Shown here: positions 36,151 to 47,470 of the stretch, one piece after another | How the letters are laid out: each line of letters begins with the position of its first letter | Numbering within the stretch: the stretch's first letter is position 1 | NCBI RefSeq assembly: GCF_963924675.1 | Contig: NC_089228.1 | Location: forward strand, 90,054,894 to 90,118,893 | Origin: Phocoena phocoena | Lineage: Eukaryota; Chordata; Mammalia; Artiodactyla; Phocoenidae | Direction: 5' to 3' | Length of the DNA stretch: 64,000 nt | Notes under the pieces: generated by a model | The model's database searches: none | Told to the model about the DNA's origin: nothing | Seen by the model: only the letters and a program-made list of their open reading frames with translations | Position numbers and translations under genes: made by a program

Positions 36151-36336
36151 AAAATCCATGAGCTGGGTACCAAACTGAAGCATTGCAATTGCAGGACCTG
36201 TACGCTGAATCTCTGGGCTAATGATACCAGGCAAGGGTTCTCAAAGGATGATTTATGTGCTGAAGAAATTTATACTGCGCATAATAAGGATAGGAAGAAG
36301 GAGGTCTATGTCTTTGTGACTTGGCTTCCTATAATC
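36151..36336. other. Unique non-coding stretch
   Basis: Short interval between MIR and L1. Nothing recognised. Confidence 0.4.
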
Positions 36337-37503
36337 TTTTTTCCCAGTTTTACTGAGATAGAACTGACATGTAACACTGTATTAGTTTATAACATAATGA
36401 TTTAATATATATATATAGTGCAATAATTACCACATAAGTTTAGTTAACATCCATCACCTCGCATAGTTAAAATTTTTTTTTCTTGTGATGAGAACTTTTA
36501 AAATCTACTCTTTTAACAACTTTCAGATATACTAAACAGCATAGTCACCATGCTGTACATTACATACCCAGAACTTATTTACCTTATAACTGGAAGTTTG
36601 TACCTTTTGACCACCTTCGCCCATTCCCCATTCCCCTGGCAACCACCAATCTTCTTTCTGTTTCTATGACTCGGTTTTTTTAGATTCCGCATATAAGTGA
36701 GATAATACAGTATCTGTCTTTCTCTGTACGACTTATTTCACTTAGCATAATGCCCTCAAGGTCCATCCATGTTGTTGAAAATGACAGGATTTCCTTATTT
36801 TTTATGGATGAATAATATTCAATTGTGTGTATATGTGTGTGTATATGTTCTTTATCCGTTCATCTGCTAATGGACACTTAGGTTGTTTCCATGTCTTGAC
36901 CGTTGTAACTAATGTTGCAAAGGACATGGGGATACAGATCTCTTTGTGGTAGTGATTTCATTTCCTTTGAGTATATTCCCAGAAGAGGGACTGCTGAATC
37001 ATATGGTATTTCTATTTTTAGTGTTTTGAGGAACCTCCATACTGTTTTCCACAGTGGCTGTATGAGTTTACATTCTCACCAACAGTGCACAAGGGTTCCT
37101 TTTTCTCCACATCCTTGCCAACACTCGTTATCGTTTGTCTTTTGTATGATAACCATTCTAACAGGTCTGAGGTGGTATCTCACTGTGTGTTGATTTTCAT
37201 TTCCCTGATGATCAGTAATGTTAAGCACATTTTCATGTATCTGTTGGCCATTTGTATGAGTTCTTTATTTTGGATATTATCCTCTTTTCAGATATATGAT
37301 TTGCAAATATTTTCTTCCACTTGGTAGTTTGCCTTTTCATTTTGTTGACTGTTTCCTTTGTTGTGCAGAAGTTTTTTAGTTAGGAGTAGTCCTTCCTTTC
37401 TTTTGTTGCCTTTGCTTTTGGTGTCAAATCCAAAAAATCATTGTCAAGACTGATGTCAAGGAGCTCACCCCTTATGCTTTCTTCTAGGAGTCTTATGGTT
37501 TTC
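36337..37503 (-). mobile_element. Old L1 fragment (3' end and ORF2 C-terminus), minus strand
   Basis: Begins with an L1MA-like 3' UTR in antisense (TTTTACTGAGATAGAACTGAC), then ORF2 C-terminal sequence (ACTTATTTCACTTAGCATAATG, TTATGGATGAATAATATTC, CTCACCAACAGTGCACAAGG). It stops abruptly where the next L1 begins, and no continuation was found beyond that insertion. Non-functional. Confidence 0.85.
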
Positions 37504-38632
37504 AATTTTTTTTATTGGAGTATAGTTGCTTTACAATATTGTGTTAGTTTATACTATACAGCAAAGTGAATCAGCTATACGTATACATATATCCCCGTTT
37601 TTGGATTTCCTTCGCATTTAGGTCACCACAGAGCGCTGAGTAGAGTTCCCTGAGCTATACAGTAGGTTCTCATTAGTTATGTATTTTATACATAGTATCA
37701 GTAGTGTATATGTGTCAAACCCAGTCTCCCAATTCATCCCCCCCCTTCCCCATTGGTATCCATACATTTGTTCTCTACATCTGTGTCTCTATTTCTGCTT
37801 TGTAAATAAGATTGTCTATACCAATTTTTTTAGATTCCACATATATGTGTTAATATATGATATTTGTTTTTCTCTTTCTGACTTACTTCACTCTGTATGA
37901 CAGTCTCTAGGTCTATCCATGTTTCTACAAATGACCCAATTTCGTTCCTTTTTATGGCTGAGTAATATTCCATTGTATATATGTGCCACATCTTCTTTAT
38001 CGATTCATCTGTCGATGTACATTTAGGTTGTTTCCATGTCTTGGCTATTGTGAATAGTGCTGCTATGAACATAGGGGTGCGTGTACCTTTTTGAATTATA
38101 CTTTTGTCTGGGTATATGCCCAGGAGTGGGATTGCTGGATCATATGGTAATTCTATTTTTAGTTTTCTAAGGAAACTCCACACTGTGTTCCATAATGGTT
38201 GCACCAACTTACATTCCCACCAGCAGGGTAGGAGGGTTCCCTTTTCTCCTTACCTTCTCCAGCATTTGTTATTTGTAGACTTCTTAATGATGGCCATTCT
38301 GAATGGTGTGAGGTGGTACCTCATTGTAGTTTTGATTTGCATTTCTCTAATAATTAGTGATGTTGAGCATCTTTTCATGTGCCTACTGGCCATCTGTATG
38401 TCTTCTTTGGAGAAATGTCTATTAAGGTCTTCTGCCCATTTTTTGATTGGGTTGTTTGTTTTCTTGTTGTTGAGTTGTATGAGATGTTTGTATATTTTGG
38501 AGATTAAGCCCTTGTCTGTTGCATCATTTGCAAATATTTTCTCCTATTCTGTAGGTTGTCTTTTCATTTTTTGTTTGTTTTTGTTGTTTTTTATGGTTTC
38601 CTTTGCTGTGTAAGAGCTTGTAAGTTTGACAG
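37504..38632 (-). mobile_element. Younger 5'-truncated L1, minus strand
   Basis: Its 3' end (TTTATTGGAGTATAGTTGCT in antisense) abuts the older L1. The ORF2 C-terminal frame at 37,830-38,207 (125 codons) reads [20 protein letters not shown] through MWHIYTMEYYSAIKRNEIGS to LTHICGI, clearly L1, and upstream ORF2 sequence runs to about 38,630 where it is truncated. It is closely related to the 3' end of the L1 at 27.6-34.4 kb. Target duplications were not resolved. Confidence 0.88.
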
Positions 38633-40354
38633 GAATTTCAAAACTTCAGGGTTGAGATACAAAAAACCAGTATTATTAAAGGGGGAGTGATTCATTACAA
38701 ATCGCTACCCTTCATCAAATTAGGATATTCAAGCATGGTGTCATTTGAATAAGACCATAATGTCACTTGCATGAGCTGTCACATTACTCCTCTTTTCCCC
38801 ATTGGGCCACAGTATTTTGAGAAACAGACCATCAAATGTGTAGGTAAAGGAGGGCAGGGAGTATACCTCTGGACAGAAATACCTTTAAGTGACTGAAGCA
38901 ACAGTAGCTAGTGGCAAAGGAAAAGAACTTGAGCACTCAGAACACTGTTGGAGGCCTTGCACACTTTATGAAAACTTGATTACTTGCCACCTGCTAGGAT
39001 GAAGGGAAGACAGAAAACTGTTTTTTTTATCTTGATTCTGTCTCTACAAAGACGCTCTCTGCAGGTTTGTTTACTCCTTTAGTTTTGTCCTCAAACTGCA
39101 GACCAAGATGATTTTTTTCCTAAATATGTAATTTTGAATTAACACTGCCTATCCCCATTCCAAATTGGCTCCCATTTTTCCTGTATCCTCCAAACACCCC
39201 CACCAATCTCTATCCTGCCGTGTAGGAAAACATACCAAAAATGGGTTTGCACTATATTTAGAAAGTATGATTTAAAAAAAATTATCAGTAATTGTATCTG
39301 TTTGTATTGTTCCCAGATCATATCCTCCTTCTGTGCTACATTTAGATGTTAGAGAGGAGAATGTGTCATCCATGGAGGGGGAGCTGAGGTGCTGATGTGT
39401 ACACAGCTATAGCCCCCATGCACAAATCAGATCCTGAACCTGAAAAGTAGGAATATCTTGGTTGGAAACAAAACTGGATGGGAAACGTTGATCAAAATGT
39501 AAAATAGCCAATATGTCCAAGTGGTCAAAATGAGTATTTCCAGTCTATTTTAAGTGCATTTTTATGGCTCACAATTGTTATCTAATCATTGTGTTTTCCC
39601 AAATGGTTAGAATTTCAGGTCAAAAGAAGAAATAGTTACACCTCAGTAGAGTACACCATTGAAAAGATCATTTAAACAAACATCTCCCTTTCAAAGCTTC
39701 CAGAATGATAGATCACCCATTATCTATTATCTGTCTAATTTTTATACCTCCATCTATATGCTAATGCACACATACTATATATTAACATGTGTGTACACAC
39801 ACATCCATAATGACAGCATGGGAATATGTCTTTGAACTGCATTTCTGTCATGCCCTTTTACTAAGTCACTCTCCCCCCAGTCCTGGACTAAGGGAAATTG
39901 TTTTTGGAGAAAGAAAAAAAACACCTCTTCATCCTTCCTTTGAATTCTAGCAAGAATTTGATGTATTATGAAGCAGGAAAGCCATTTAATTTTTTTCTCT
40001 GAATTTGATATTCTGACTGTCATGAAACCATTGTTTAGTAAAGGCAAAAATTGCAGCTACCTAGATTTTGCATGTTTGTTCACTGTTTTTAGATGGAAAT
40101 CGAGGTAAAAGTTTGGATGGAATTTGCACACTGACTATTTGACATGCTATGTACTGACATTTTCCTGCTCATTAGTTTGTGCATGTGAGCAGACAGCTTA
40201 TCATTCTCCACAATACATAGGCACACTGGTGTTTTGTTGTGTGTTTTATGTTTATGGAAGCCTTTCTGAAACTCTCTTAGCAGTTTGATAGCATAAATCC
40301 ATATTTTAAATTTTTTGGATGATTTTTTGTACTTAATAACTGCCTGATCACCGA
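38633..40354. other. Unique non-coding stretch
   Basis: No gene or confident repeat seen in about 1.7 kb. Open frames here are short and uncharacterised. Confidence 0.4.
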
Positions 40355-40372
40355 TCACTTTTATTTTCTTCT

Positions 40373-40851
40373 TCTTCTTTTGTTTTTTTGCGGTACGCGG
40401 GCCTCTCACTGTTGTGGCCTCTCCCGTTGCAGAGCACAGGCTCCGGATGCGCAGGCTCAGCGGCCATGGCTTACGGGCCTAGCTGCCCCACGGCATGTGG
40501 GATCTTCCCAGACCGGGGCACGAACCCGTGTCCCCTGCATCGGCAGGCGAACTCTCAACCACTGCGCCACCAGGGAAGCCCTTCTTCATTTTTTAAAGGA
40601 CTATTATATGTATTTTATTTATTTATTTGGCTGCATTAGGTCTTTGTTGTGGCATGTGGGATCTTTCTTTGTGTCAAGTGGGCTTCTCTCTAGTTGTGGC
40701 ATGCAGGCTCCAGAGTGCACGGGCTCAGTAGTTGCGGCCCACGGGCTTAGTTGTCCTGTGGCATGTGGGATCTTAGTTCCCCGACCAGGGGTCGAACCCA
40801 CGTCCCCATTGGAAGGCGGATTCTTAAACACTGGACCACAAGGGAAGTCCT
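40373..40851 (-). mobile_element. Long-form CHR SINE hosting a nested CHR-2 SINE
   Basis: A minus-strand long CHR (body 40,612-40,851, with TTTATTTATTTGGCTG tail-side motif and the head complement AGGGAAGTCC) is bounded by a perfect 18-bp target duplication TCACTTTTATTTTCTTCT at 40,355-40,372 and 40,852-40,869. Within its tail region lies a second SINE (40,382-40,580). About 30 nt of non-SINE sequence (40,582-40,611) lies between the (AAAT)n tail and the duplication, possibly 3' read-through copied with the element. Confidence 0.88.
40382..40580 (-). mobile_element. CHR-2-like SINE nested in a CHR SINE
   Basis: Minus-strand copy, tail as TGTTTTTTT at 40,381-40,389, head complement CCACCAGGGAAGCC at the right. 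Short flanking similarity TTCTTC(T/A)TTT at about 40,372 and 40,582 is consistent with its own target duplication, so it is younger than the surrounding long CHR. Confidence 0.9.
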
Positions 40852-40869
40852 TCACTTTTATTTTCTTCT

Positions 40870-41589
40870 GACATTCAAACAGACTTTTCACAAAAAGAAT
40901 CCAAGTTTTAAAAAAAGAAACGAGAAATTATTATACAAAGAGGAAAAGAACATGTTGAGCATTTTTACAAAGATAATAAATATGTCTCTGTTAAGAGTTT
41001 CATTACAATAAAATAGATGTTTTCCCCTTTCACCTATTGAGACACTAACAGTTTGGGTCTCCTGAATTATATTATGTTTGATAATTTCCTATTGCATTAG
41101 TGAATTTCCATTTGGCTATAAAAAATTTCCTGATAAAGCACCATTATTTCTATGGCTCTGAGGCAAAGCATAATCTGATAATGTAGCTACTTTTATTATA
41201 ACTGTAGCTAATGTGATAATATACACCATATTATTACAGAAATGCTTGGTGATGTTTTCACTTTTGGAAAAGGGCAGACAGGCTCAGAGAAAGAACAACA
41301 GGAGAGACAAGGGATATTCAAACAGAACAGCAAAGTGTGCCCTTAAAAAGCAAGTTGGCTCCACAACTGTATAATGCAATTTGTTCTCCCAGGAAGAATG
41401 AAGAAAAGGGGTGGGGGGCGGCGGGGCATTCCCTTCCTCACAAATCAGGGTGACACACCCTGTGTCTGAAATCAGAAATCACCTGTCTCTTATGTTTAGG
41501 ATGATACCTGTCAACAGGGATAGACAATGAAGATGAGCTCATTAGGACAGACTGGTTATCTCATTTAGACTGAGTTTACCTCTAAACCA
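40870..41589. other. Unique non-coding stretch
   Basis: No gene or confident repeat. A short G-rich run lies near 41,408-41,427. Confidence 0.4.
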
Positions 41590-42895
41590 TTCAATTCCAA
41601 TCCATATGTTGAGCCCCTACTAAGTCTAAGTACTATGCTAGATGGTGTAGATACAGTGGTGAAAACACCATGATCCCTATTGTTAAGCAGAACATATTAT
41701 TTAATAATCATAACACAATGTAGTGGGAGGTATGTAAATAATTAATTATCATTCCATGTAACAAGTGATTTTAAGAGATATTGACAAGGCCTCTTGGAGG
41801 CTGAGTAGGAGTTCCAGATGGATGAGACAGTCAGGAGTGTGTGGAACAGAAGGGTAGAGGTGATGGTTGCTAGAAGTGGTTGAAAAGGCATTGGGGGTGA
41901 CAGGTTAAGGTCAGATGTGAAGGACATGACCTGCTCTGAAGAGTGTTTTGGACTTTATTCCATGATGGGGGTGGAGGAGGTTATCCCCAAAGGAGCAGCA
42001 ATAATAGTTCAGATTTATGTTTTGGAAAGAACATAGTGCAGGATGGATAGGAGCGATAAACAACTTAAAAGAGGGGAAGGCCATGAGCTACACTAAGGTT
42101 GCTCACCAGATTTGAGGGATGCACAGATTTGCTGTATGTATTTAAGCCAAAATCAATTGAATGATTGAGGGAAAAAGTGGGAGTCAAGCGAATTGACTTG
42201 TGTGACTAGGTAACTGCTTGGCCCCATTAACTGATAAAGAAAAATCTTGCTAATTAGTTTGTTTTGGGATGTATTAATTTTGAGATCACTTCCAGAATAT
42301 CCAGGTGGAGTTGCCCAGCAGGCTCGAGAAAGATATCAAACTTCTGAGTTACCAGTATATTAGCGGCAGTTAGAGTTTGGGAAACAGATGAAATAGCAGA
42401 AGGAAGAAATGGAAGGAAAAATGAGAAAGCTGAGGATGAAAGTCTGGGAACACACATTCAGAGGGCATAAGGAAAAGAACTAGTGAGGGAACCCAAGAAG
42501 AAGTATTTAGAGGGGAGGAGGAGAGAAAATAGGAAAAGGTAAAGTAGTGGTTTGACAAAGCAAGTTTCTAGATGGAAGGATCCAACTGTGTTAGAGACCC
42601 CCGGGCAGCTAAGAAAAATAATGATGGAAAGTCCTGAAGATGCACAGTTGGGAGGATTAAGAGACTGCGGAGGCAAACTACTTATTTTGAAGCTTGGTAG
42701 GCAAAAGAATGGTAAGAGGTAGAGTAAGGGATAAGGAACTTTTGTAACTGGTGAGAGCCGAGCTAGGCTGTGTGCCGAGGAAGAGAAAAACGTGCAGAGA
42801 AGGTAAAATATAAGGATTAGCCTTGGACTTGGAGAAGGATAGGTACTGATGTGAATGTAGAATGGAAAGGAGGCATGTGATGCGGTTCACGTATC
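41590..42895 (-). mobile_element. Old L2 LINE fragment, minus strand
   Basis: Antisense L2 landmarks in order: GAGCCCCTACTAAGTC (3' end), GGCCTCTTGGAGGCTGAG, GGACTTTATTCCATGATGGGGG, TTTTGGGATGTATTAATTTTGAG, ATATCCAGGTGGAGTTGCCCAG, and further decayed RT-region sequence up to about 42,895. L2 is an extinct CR1-clade LINE of mammals. Short antisense frames here are chance. Confidence 0.6.
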
Positions 42896-44149
42896 ACGTA
42901 TCACATGCAAACCCCATCACACATCTGTGAGACTGTGTTACCCATCTCAACCCACCTGTATGTGAAAGTTTGCCTCTTTGTGGCCCCAGACTGACTCACC
43001 CCAGATTAATCGTCTTATGAATATCATTGTTCATAACAATCTCTAAGTGAGGGGTTTGTCAAGGTCATCACAAACCCATCAACAATGTTATAACAACAAT
43101 AACAAAACCTTCAAACCAAAGCCCCTTAACACATACTGTATTTTTTATGAGTTAACAGTATTGTATTATCTTAGTGTACAAGAAATGAAAACAGGGTGAT
43201 AAAACTTGAATTAACAGATAACCTCATTACTTGAAGTTTTATTTTACCCAACCTTTAGCAAAAAAGAGGCAAACGATAAACATGTTCCTATGAAGTTCTC
43301 AGAAAGAAACTTTGCAAAATTTCCTTCCCTAATTCACTCTCTGTACCTAAAGTCCTAGGAAGATATTGTAAAATGTTATTGAACATGATACCCTGAGGCA
43401 CAGAAAAATACTGGATCATTCAAGAGAGATCAAATTATGGTCATTTTCCTACACAGTAAGGAAAGAAGGGGTAAGCATTTAAAGATTTTCAGTGGAGTTA
43501 GAATACAGTGTATTTGTTTGGTTGACCTCAGGTTAAGCAGAAAATAAAATTTATCAGAACCTCTCATTTTCACCATTCTCTGAGCACTCCAGTTAATTTA
43601 AATTTTGTACAGGGAAACAGTACAGAGTTGATTTTTATTCTATGGTAGAGAAGTTATACTTGGTTACAGGTATGAACTTTCTAGGTATAAAGCACAGAAA
43701 GGTTTTCATCCCTGATGATAAATCTTTTCATAAGTTTTATCCAATTCACTTAGAATTATTGAAGCTATTCCAAAGGAGACACTCTGTCATTCTATACTAG
43801 TGGTACATAAGATAATTCTCACTCAGTGGGGTTTTTTTTTTTTTTTTTGGAAAACCAGTGTTTGTCTCTGAAGAAATGAGCTTATCTAAGCTCATTGACC
43901 ATGTTTCTGGTTCTGGTTTCAGCTTTGCTGTTGACATTGACAAATCCTTCACTTGTTTGGATCTCAGAGTTCTTATCTGTAATGCAAAGAGTTTGTCTAA
44001 GATAAACTTCAAGGGCCCTTTCAGATTTAAAATGCTTTGTGTCCATATTCTTTGTATTTGGCCTAAATTTTCCAATTTGGGGCTATTTCTCTTGGATCAT
44101 TTCCTTCAGCGATCAAAACATCTCCCATCTTAAAATAATTTTGTTCTAC
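42896..44149. other. Unique non-coding stretch
   Basis: Includes a 9-bp tandem CACGTATCA CGTATCA-type repeat at about 42,888-42,904 and an 18-nt T run near 43,833-43,850. No exon recognised. Confidence 0.4.
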
Positions 44150-44905
44150 GTCCAGCAGTCATCCCATTTCTCATAGAAAACTTCTTGAGAGGGTTGTCTG
44201 TATTGGTTGTCTCTCCTTCCTCACTTTCTATTCTGACTTAAACCCTCTCCAGCTGGGCTTCTGCATACACCTATCACTGAAACCACCCTTGTCATAGTTG
44301 ACAGTGATCTCCATCTTGCCAAATCTTTGGGTTAATTCGCTATCTTTATTTTGCTCATATGACCTAGTTAACTGTTCCTTCCCACTTTAAAAAATTGTTT
44401 CTCTAATCTTCCATGTACCACACTTTCCTGATATTTTCTCCTACTCACTGCACAGTAACCCCTGCCGGCTTTTCTTCTTCTCAGTCTCTAAACCAACTTG
44501 TCTAATAGAAATATAACATGAGCCACATATGTGATTTTAAATTTCCTAGTGTTTAATTTCCACATTAAAAAAAGTAAAAAGGAAGAGGTGAAATCAATTT
44601 TAGTAATACATTTTAGTTAACTCAAAATCTCCAAAATATTATTTCAGTAAGGAATCACTATAAATAATTAATGAGCTACTTTACACTCTTTATATATATC
44701 CTTAATCTTCACAATCTGGTGAGTATCTTACACTTATAGTGCATCTCAGTTTGGAGTAGCATATTTTGAAAGCTGAAAAGCCACATATGGCTACTAGTGG
44801 CCAACACATTGGAAGGTGCAACTCTAAATGCAGGAGTGGCCTGGGGCTCAGTCCTGAAGCCCTTTTTATTCTCCATGTACAGTCTTTCTGGGTGACCTAG
44901 GTGAG
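44150..44905 (+). mobile_element. Old L2 LINE fragment, plus strand, split by a hAT element
   Basis: Left part: CTTGAGAGGGTTGTCTGTATT, AACCCTCTCCAGCTGGGCTTC and GTTGACAGTGATCTCCATCTTG, the L2 RT region. Right part after 44,829: GCTCAGTCCTGAAGCCC, TTATTCTCCATGTACAG and GGGTGACC, the continuation. The collinear order on both sides of the hAT insertion shows a single L2. Confidence 0.7.
44494..44821. mobile_element. Non-autonomous hAT-like (MER-type) element
   Basis: Contains GTCTAATAGAAATATAACATG at one end and CCACATATGGCTACTAGTGGCC near the other, the layout of a common mammalian MER hAT family (MER3/MER33 type; exact name not certain). Flanked by CTCTAAAC (44,486-44,493) and CTCTAAAT (44,822-44,829), an 8-bp duplication with one mismatch. 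Confidence 0.65.
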
Positions 44906-44917
44906 CATAGATTATCA

Positions 44918-45740
44918 GTCTTTCAATAAGTATTTCTTGGGTGCTTAACATGTGCCAGGCTACTGTGTTCTAGGTAGTAGAGGACACAATAGTGAACAAA
45001 ACAGTCATAAATCCCCTCCCCAACAGAGCCTATTTTCTACTAAAAGAGAGTAGACACTAAACAATATAACTGAGTTAAGTATATCGCACAAGAGAAGGTG
45101 ATAAGTGTTATGGCAGGGACAGAGGAGTGGCAGAAAAGTGGAAAGTGAAGTTAGAGAGGCAAAGAAGGGGTCAGATGATTTAGGGCTATTTTTTCTTTTT
45201 TTTTGTATGCTATTGAAAAATCTTTGGCTTTTATCATATTGAGATGAGGAAACATTAGAAGGCTTCAGGCAAAGAAATACATGATATAACTCAAGCTGTG
45301 AAGATGATTTTGGCTGCTGTCTTGAGAATATACAATAAAAGGTCAGGGGAGAAACGTTGTGACCAGATAGGAGGCTGTTGCAGTAATCTAAGCTGGAGAG
45401 GACAGTGGCTTTGATCTGTTTGTTACCAGGGGAAGTAGTGAGAAGGTATCAAGTTCAGGCCAGATATATAAACATGGGAATCATCAACGCATGTCTGCTT
45501 TGTCCAATAGGATAGCTACTGGCTACATATTGCTATTTAAATTTAAATTAATTAAAAAAAATAATCAGTTCCTCACTTATACCAGCCTAGCTGTATTTCA
45601 AGTGCTAATATCCACGTGTGGTGAGTGATACTGCAGTAGACAGTACAGATATAGGACATTTCCATTCTAGCTGAAAGTTCTGTTGGGCAACATTGATACA
45701 GATGACATTTAGAGTTTTGTCCTCCTATCTCTCAAATCAA
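44918..45740 (-). mobile_element. Old L2 LINE fragment, minus strand
   Basis: Starts with the antisense L2 3' end (ACATGTGCCAGGCTACTGTG), followed by GTGATAAGTGTTATGGCAGG, TTTGGCTGCTGTCTTGAG, GGAGGCTGTTGCAGTAATC and GGGAATCATCAACGCATG, all in L2 order. Interrupted near 45,496-45,692 by another hAT-like element. Confidence 0.7.
45496..45692. mobile_element. Non-autonomous hAT-like (MER-type) element
   Basis: TTTGTCCAATAGGATAGCTAC at one end and AGGACATTTCCATTCTAGC, AAGTTCTGTTGGGCAAC at the other, related to the element at 44,494. Target duplication not resolved. Confidence 0.55.
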
Positions 45741-46257
45741 CTTCCTGCTAGATGTTTCCACTGAATAATTATATTATTGTTATACTAATATATGTCAAAT
45801 TAACATCATATACACAACATGGTCAGTATTTTTGATTCCAGTCTTCATTCCTCTGTCTACTTTGACTTCATTTTTGCCATCCCGGTAAATGGGATCACCG
45901 TCTATACTACTGAGCCAACTATGAGGTCATTCTTCATTCCTATCTTTCACTCCCCACCCATCCCGTCACTTCTAATCCATTAGCAGGTTGATTTGCTTCT
46001 ACCTCTAAGACATAGCCTATGACCACTGCTTAGCTTCTCCACGTCAGTCACATCCTCTTTCACGGGACAACTGAGATGGCTTCCAAATTAGTGTTTTTTT
46101 CCACTCTTACAATGTGGTAGAATCACCTGGGAGTTTAGAACAACAACAACAAAAAAAAAAGCCAGGAAAAGCAATGCCTAGGTGCTATTCCATGCCCACA
46201 AATAGAGCTTGTCTTTATAAAAGTTTCCCAGGGGCAAGGAGGGCTGAGGACCACTTT
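45741..46257. other. Mostly unique stretch with a MER20-like scrap
   Basis: Around 46,105-46,215 a GTAGAATCACCTGGGAGTT phrase suggests a MER20-type fragment containing an expanded CAA/A run. The remainder is unassigned. Confidence 0.35.
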
Positions 46258-47192
46258 TACCCTATCCTCTTCCACCACTTCCCATTGTCTACTCACCACA
46301 TAGGAGCCAGAGTGACCTTTCTAAATAGTAAATCAGATCATGTTATTCCCTCACCTGAAACTTTCTCATCATCTCTCATTGCTCTGAAAAGAATTTGGAG
46401 CTCCTGACCGTACAAGATCTGGCCCTGAATGTTTCTCCAGTCTGCTTTTGCCTGGCGGACACCTATGGTTGTCACTTCCTCTTGGAGGTGCCCTGTCCTT
46501 CTCATCTTAACCAGCCCTTCTCTCCTCCCCCAGCACCTTTCTCAGTCACTCCCCTTCCCAATTCCCTGGTTTATTTTCTTTATGGAATCTACTGTTCTCT
46601 GAAATTGTTACCAAATGCGAGTTCACGTGCCCGACACGTTGTGAGGCCAAACAATACAGAAACGTTGGAGTTTGGAGCCGGGAAATGTTTATTGCAGGGC
46701 CATGCAAGGAGAAAGGGGGCTCATGCCCCCTGCAAATGCCTAACTCCCAAAAGGGTTTCAGCAAAGCATTTTTAAAGGCCAGGTGAGGGAGGAGGGTCAC
46801 AGGGTATGTGATCAGCTCATGCACAATTCTCTGATTGGTTGATTATGAGGTAACAGGGTGTAGGTCCAGGACTACCTGCTCATGATCATCAAATAGTTAA
46901 TTTCTTACATTTGGTGGTGGTTTTTAGCATCTGAAAAACTCAGTAAATATGCATGAGATACTATTATCTGGGTACTTCAGAGAGGAGCTACAGCAGAGGA
47001 TATGGGGAAGGGGTCTGTCCTGGGAGGCCTCATAGGTTCCTGCTCGTTTACACAATGATCATAGTTAATACTTTTCTGATCTGTTGTTTATCTCCCTGAC
47101 TAGAACCTATAGTCCATAAGAGCAAGGAACATTTATCTATTTATCTCTAGCACTAGAGCAGAACCTGGCAACAAATAAATATTTTTGAATGA
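46258..47192 (+). mobile_element. Old L2 LINE 3' end, plus strand, split by a solo LTR
   Basis: AGAGTGACCTTTCTAAATAG, AATCAGATCATGTTATTCCC and ACAAGATCTGGCCCTGAATG precede the LTR. After it come TATCTCCCTGACTAGAACC, AAGAGCAAGGAAC and CTGGCAACAAATAAATATTT, ending TGAATGA, the L2 3' terminus. Confidence 0.75.
46616..47052 (-). mobile_element. Solo endogenous-retrovirus-type LTR
   Basis: A 437-bp block bounded on its own strand by TGTAAACGAGC and GGTAACA interrupts an L2. It carries a polyadenylation signal (AATAAA in antisense at about 46,688-46,693) followed by an R/U5-like region with CpGs (TTTGGCCTCACAACGTG on the minus strand). There is no gag, pol or env sequence, so internal regions were lost, probably by LTR-LTR recombination. 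The family was not identified and the target duplication is unresolved. Confidence 0.6.
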
Positions 47193-47259
47193 CCCCATTC
47201 AATTGCTTCATTTAATACAGATTTTAAAAGATTTAGAATCTTCAGGGAAGAGACAGTGA
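47193..47259. other. Short unassigned interval
   Basis: Nothing recognised. Confidence 0.4.
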
Positions 47260-47470
47260 TTACAATGATGATAATAACGTACTCAGCAACAGCTATGATT
47301 TATAGAGTGCTTACTATGTGTTAGGCACTGTGTTTATTTCAATATACCCATTTTATGGATAAGAACACTGGGATTTAGAAAGGCAAAGTAACTTGATTGG
47401 GGCCACCAAGGTAGTAAGTATGAGAAGCCAGATCTGGAACTGGAACTGAGGCCAAGGTCCTAAATCTTAA
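47260..47470 (+). mobile_element. MIR SINE
   Basis: GAGTGCTTACTATGTGTTAGGC, CCCATTTTATGGATAAGAAC, AGAAAGGCAAAGTAACTTG and AGCCAGATCTGGAACTGG in MIR order. Confidence 0.7.

Noticed and set aside
46616..47052. Possible full endogenous provirus
   Set aside because: Only one LTR-like block exists and L2 sequence resumes on both sides; no internal retroviral genes.
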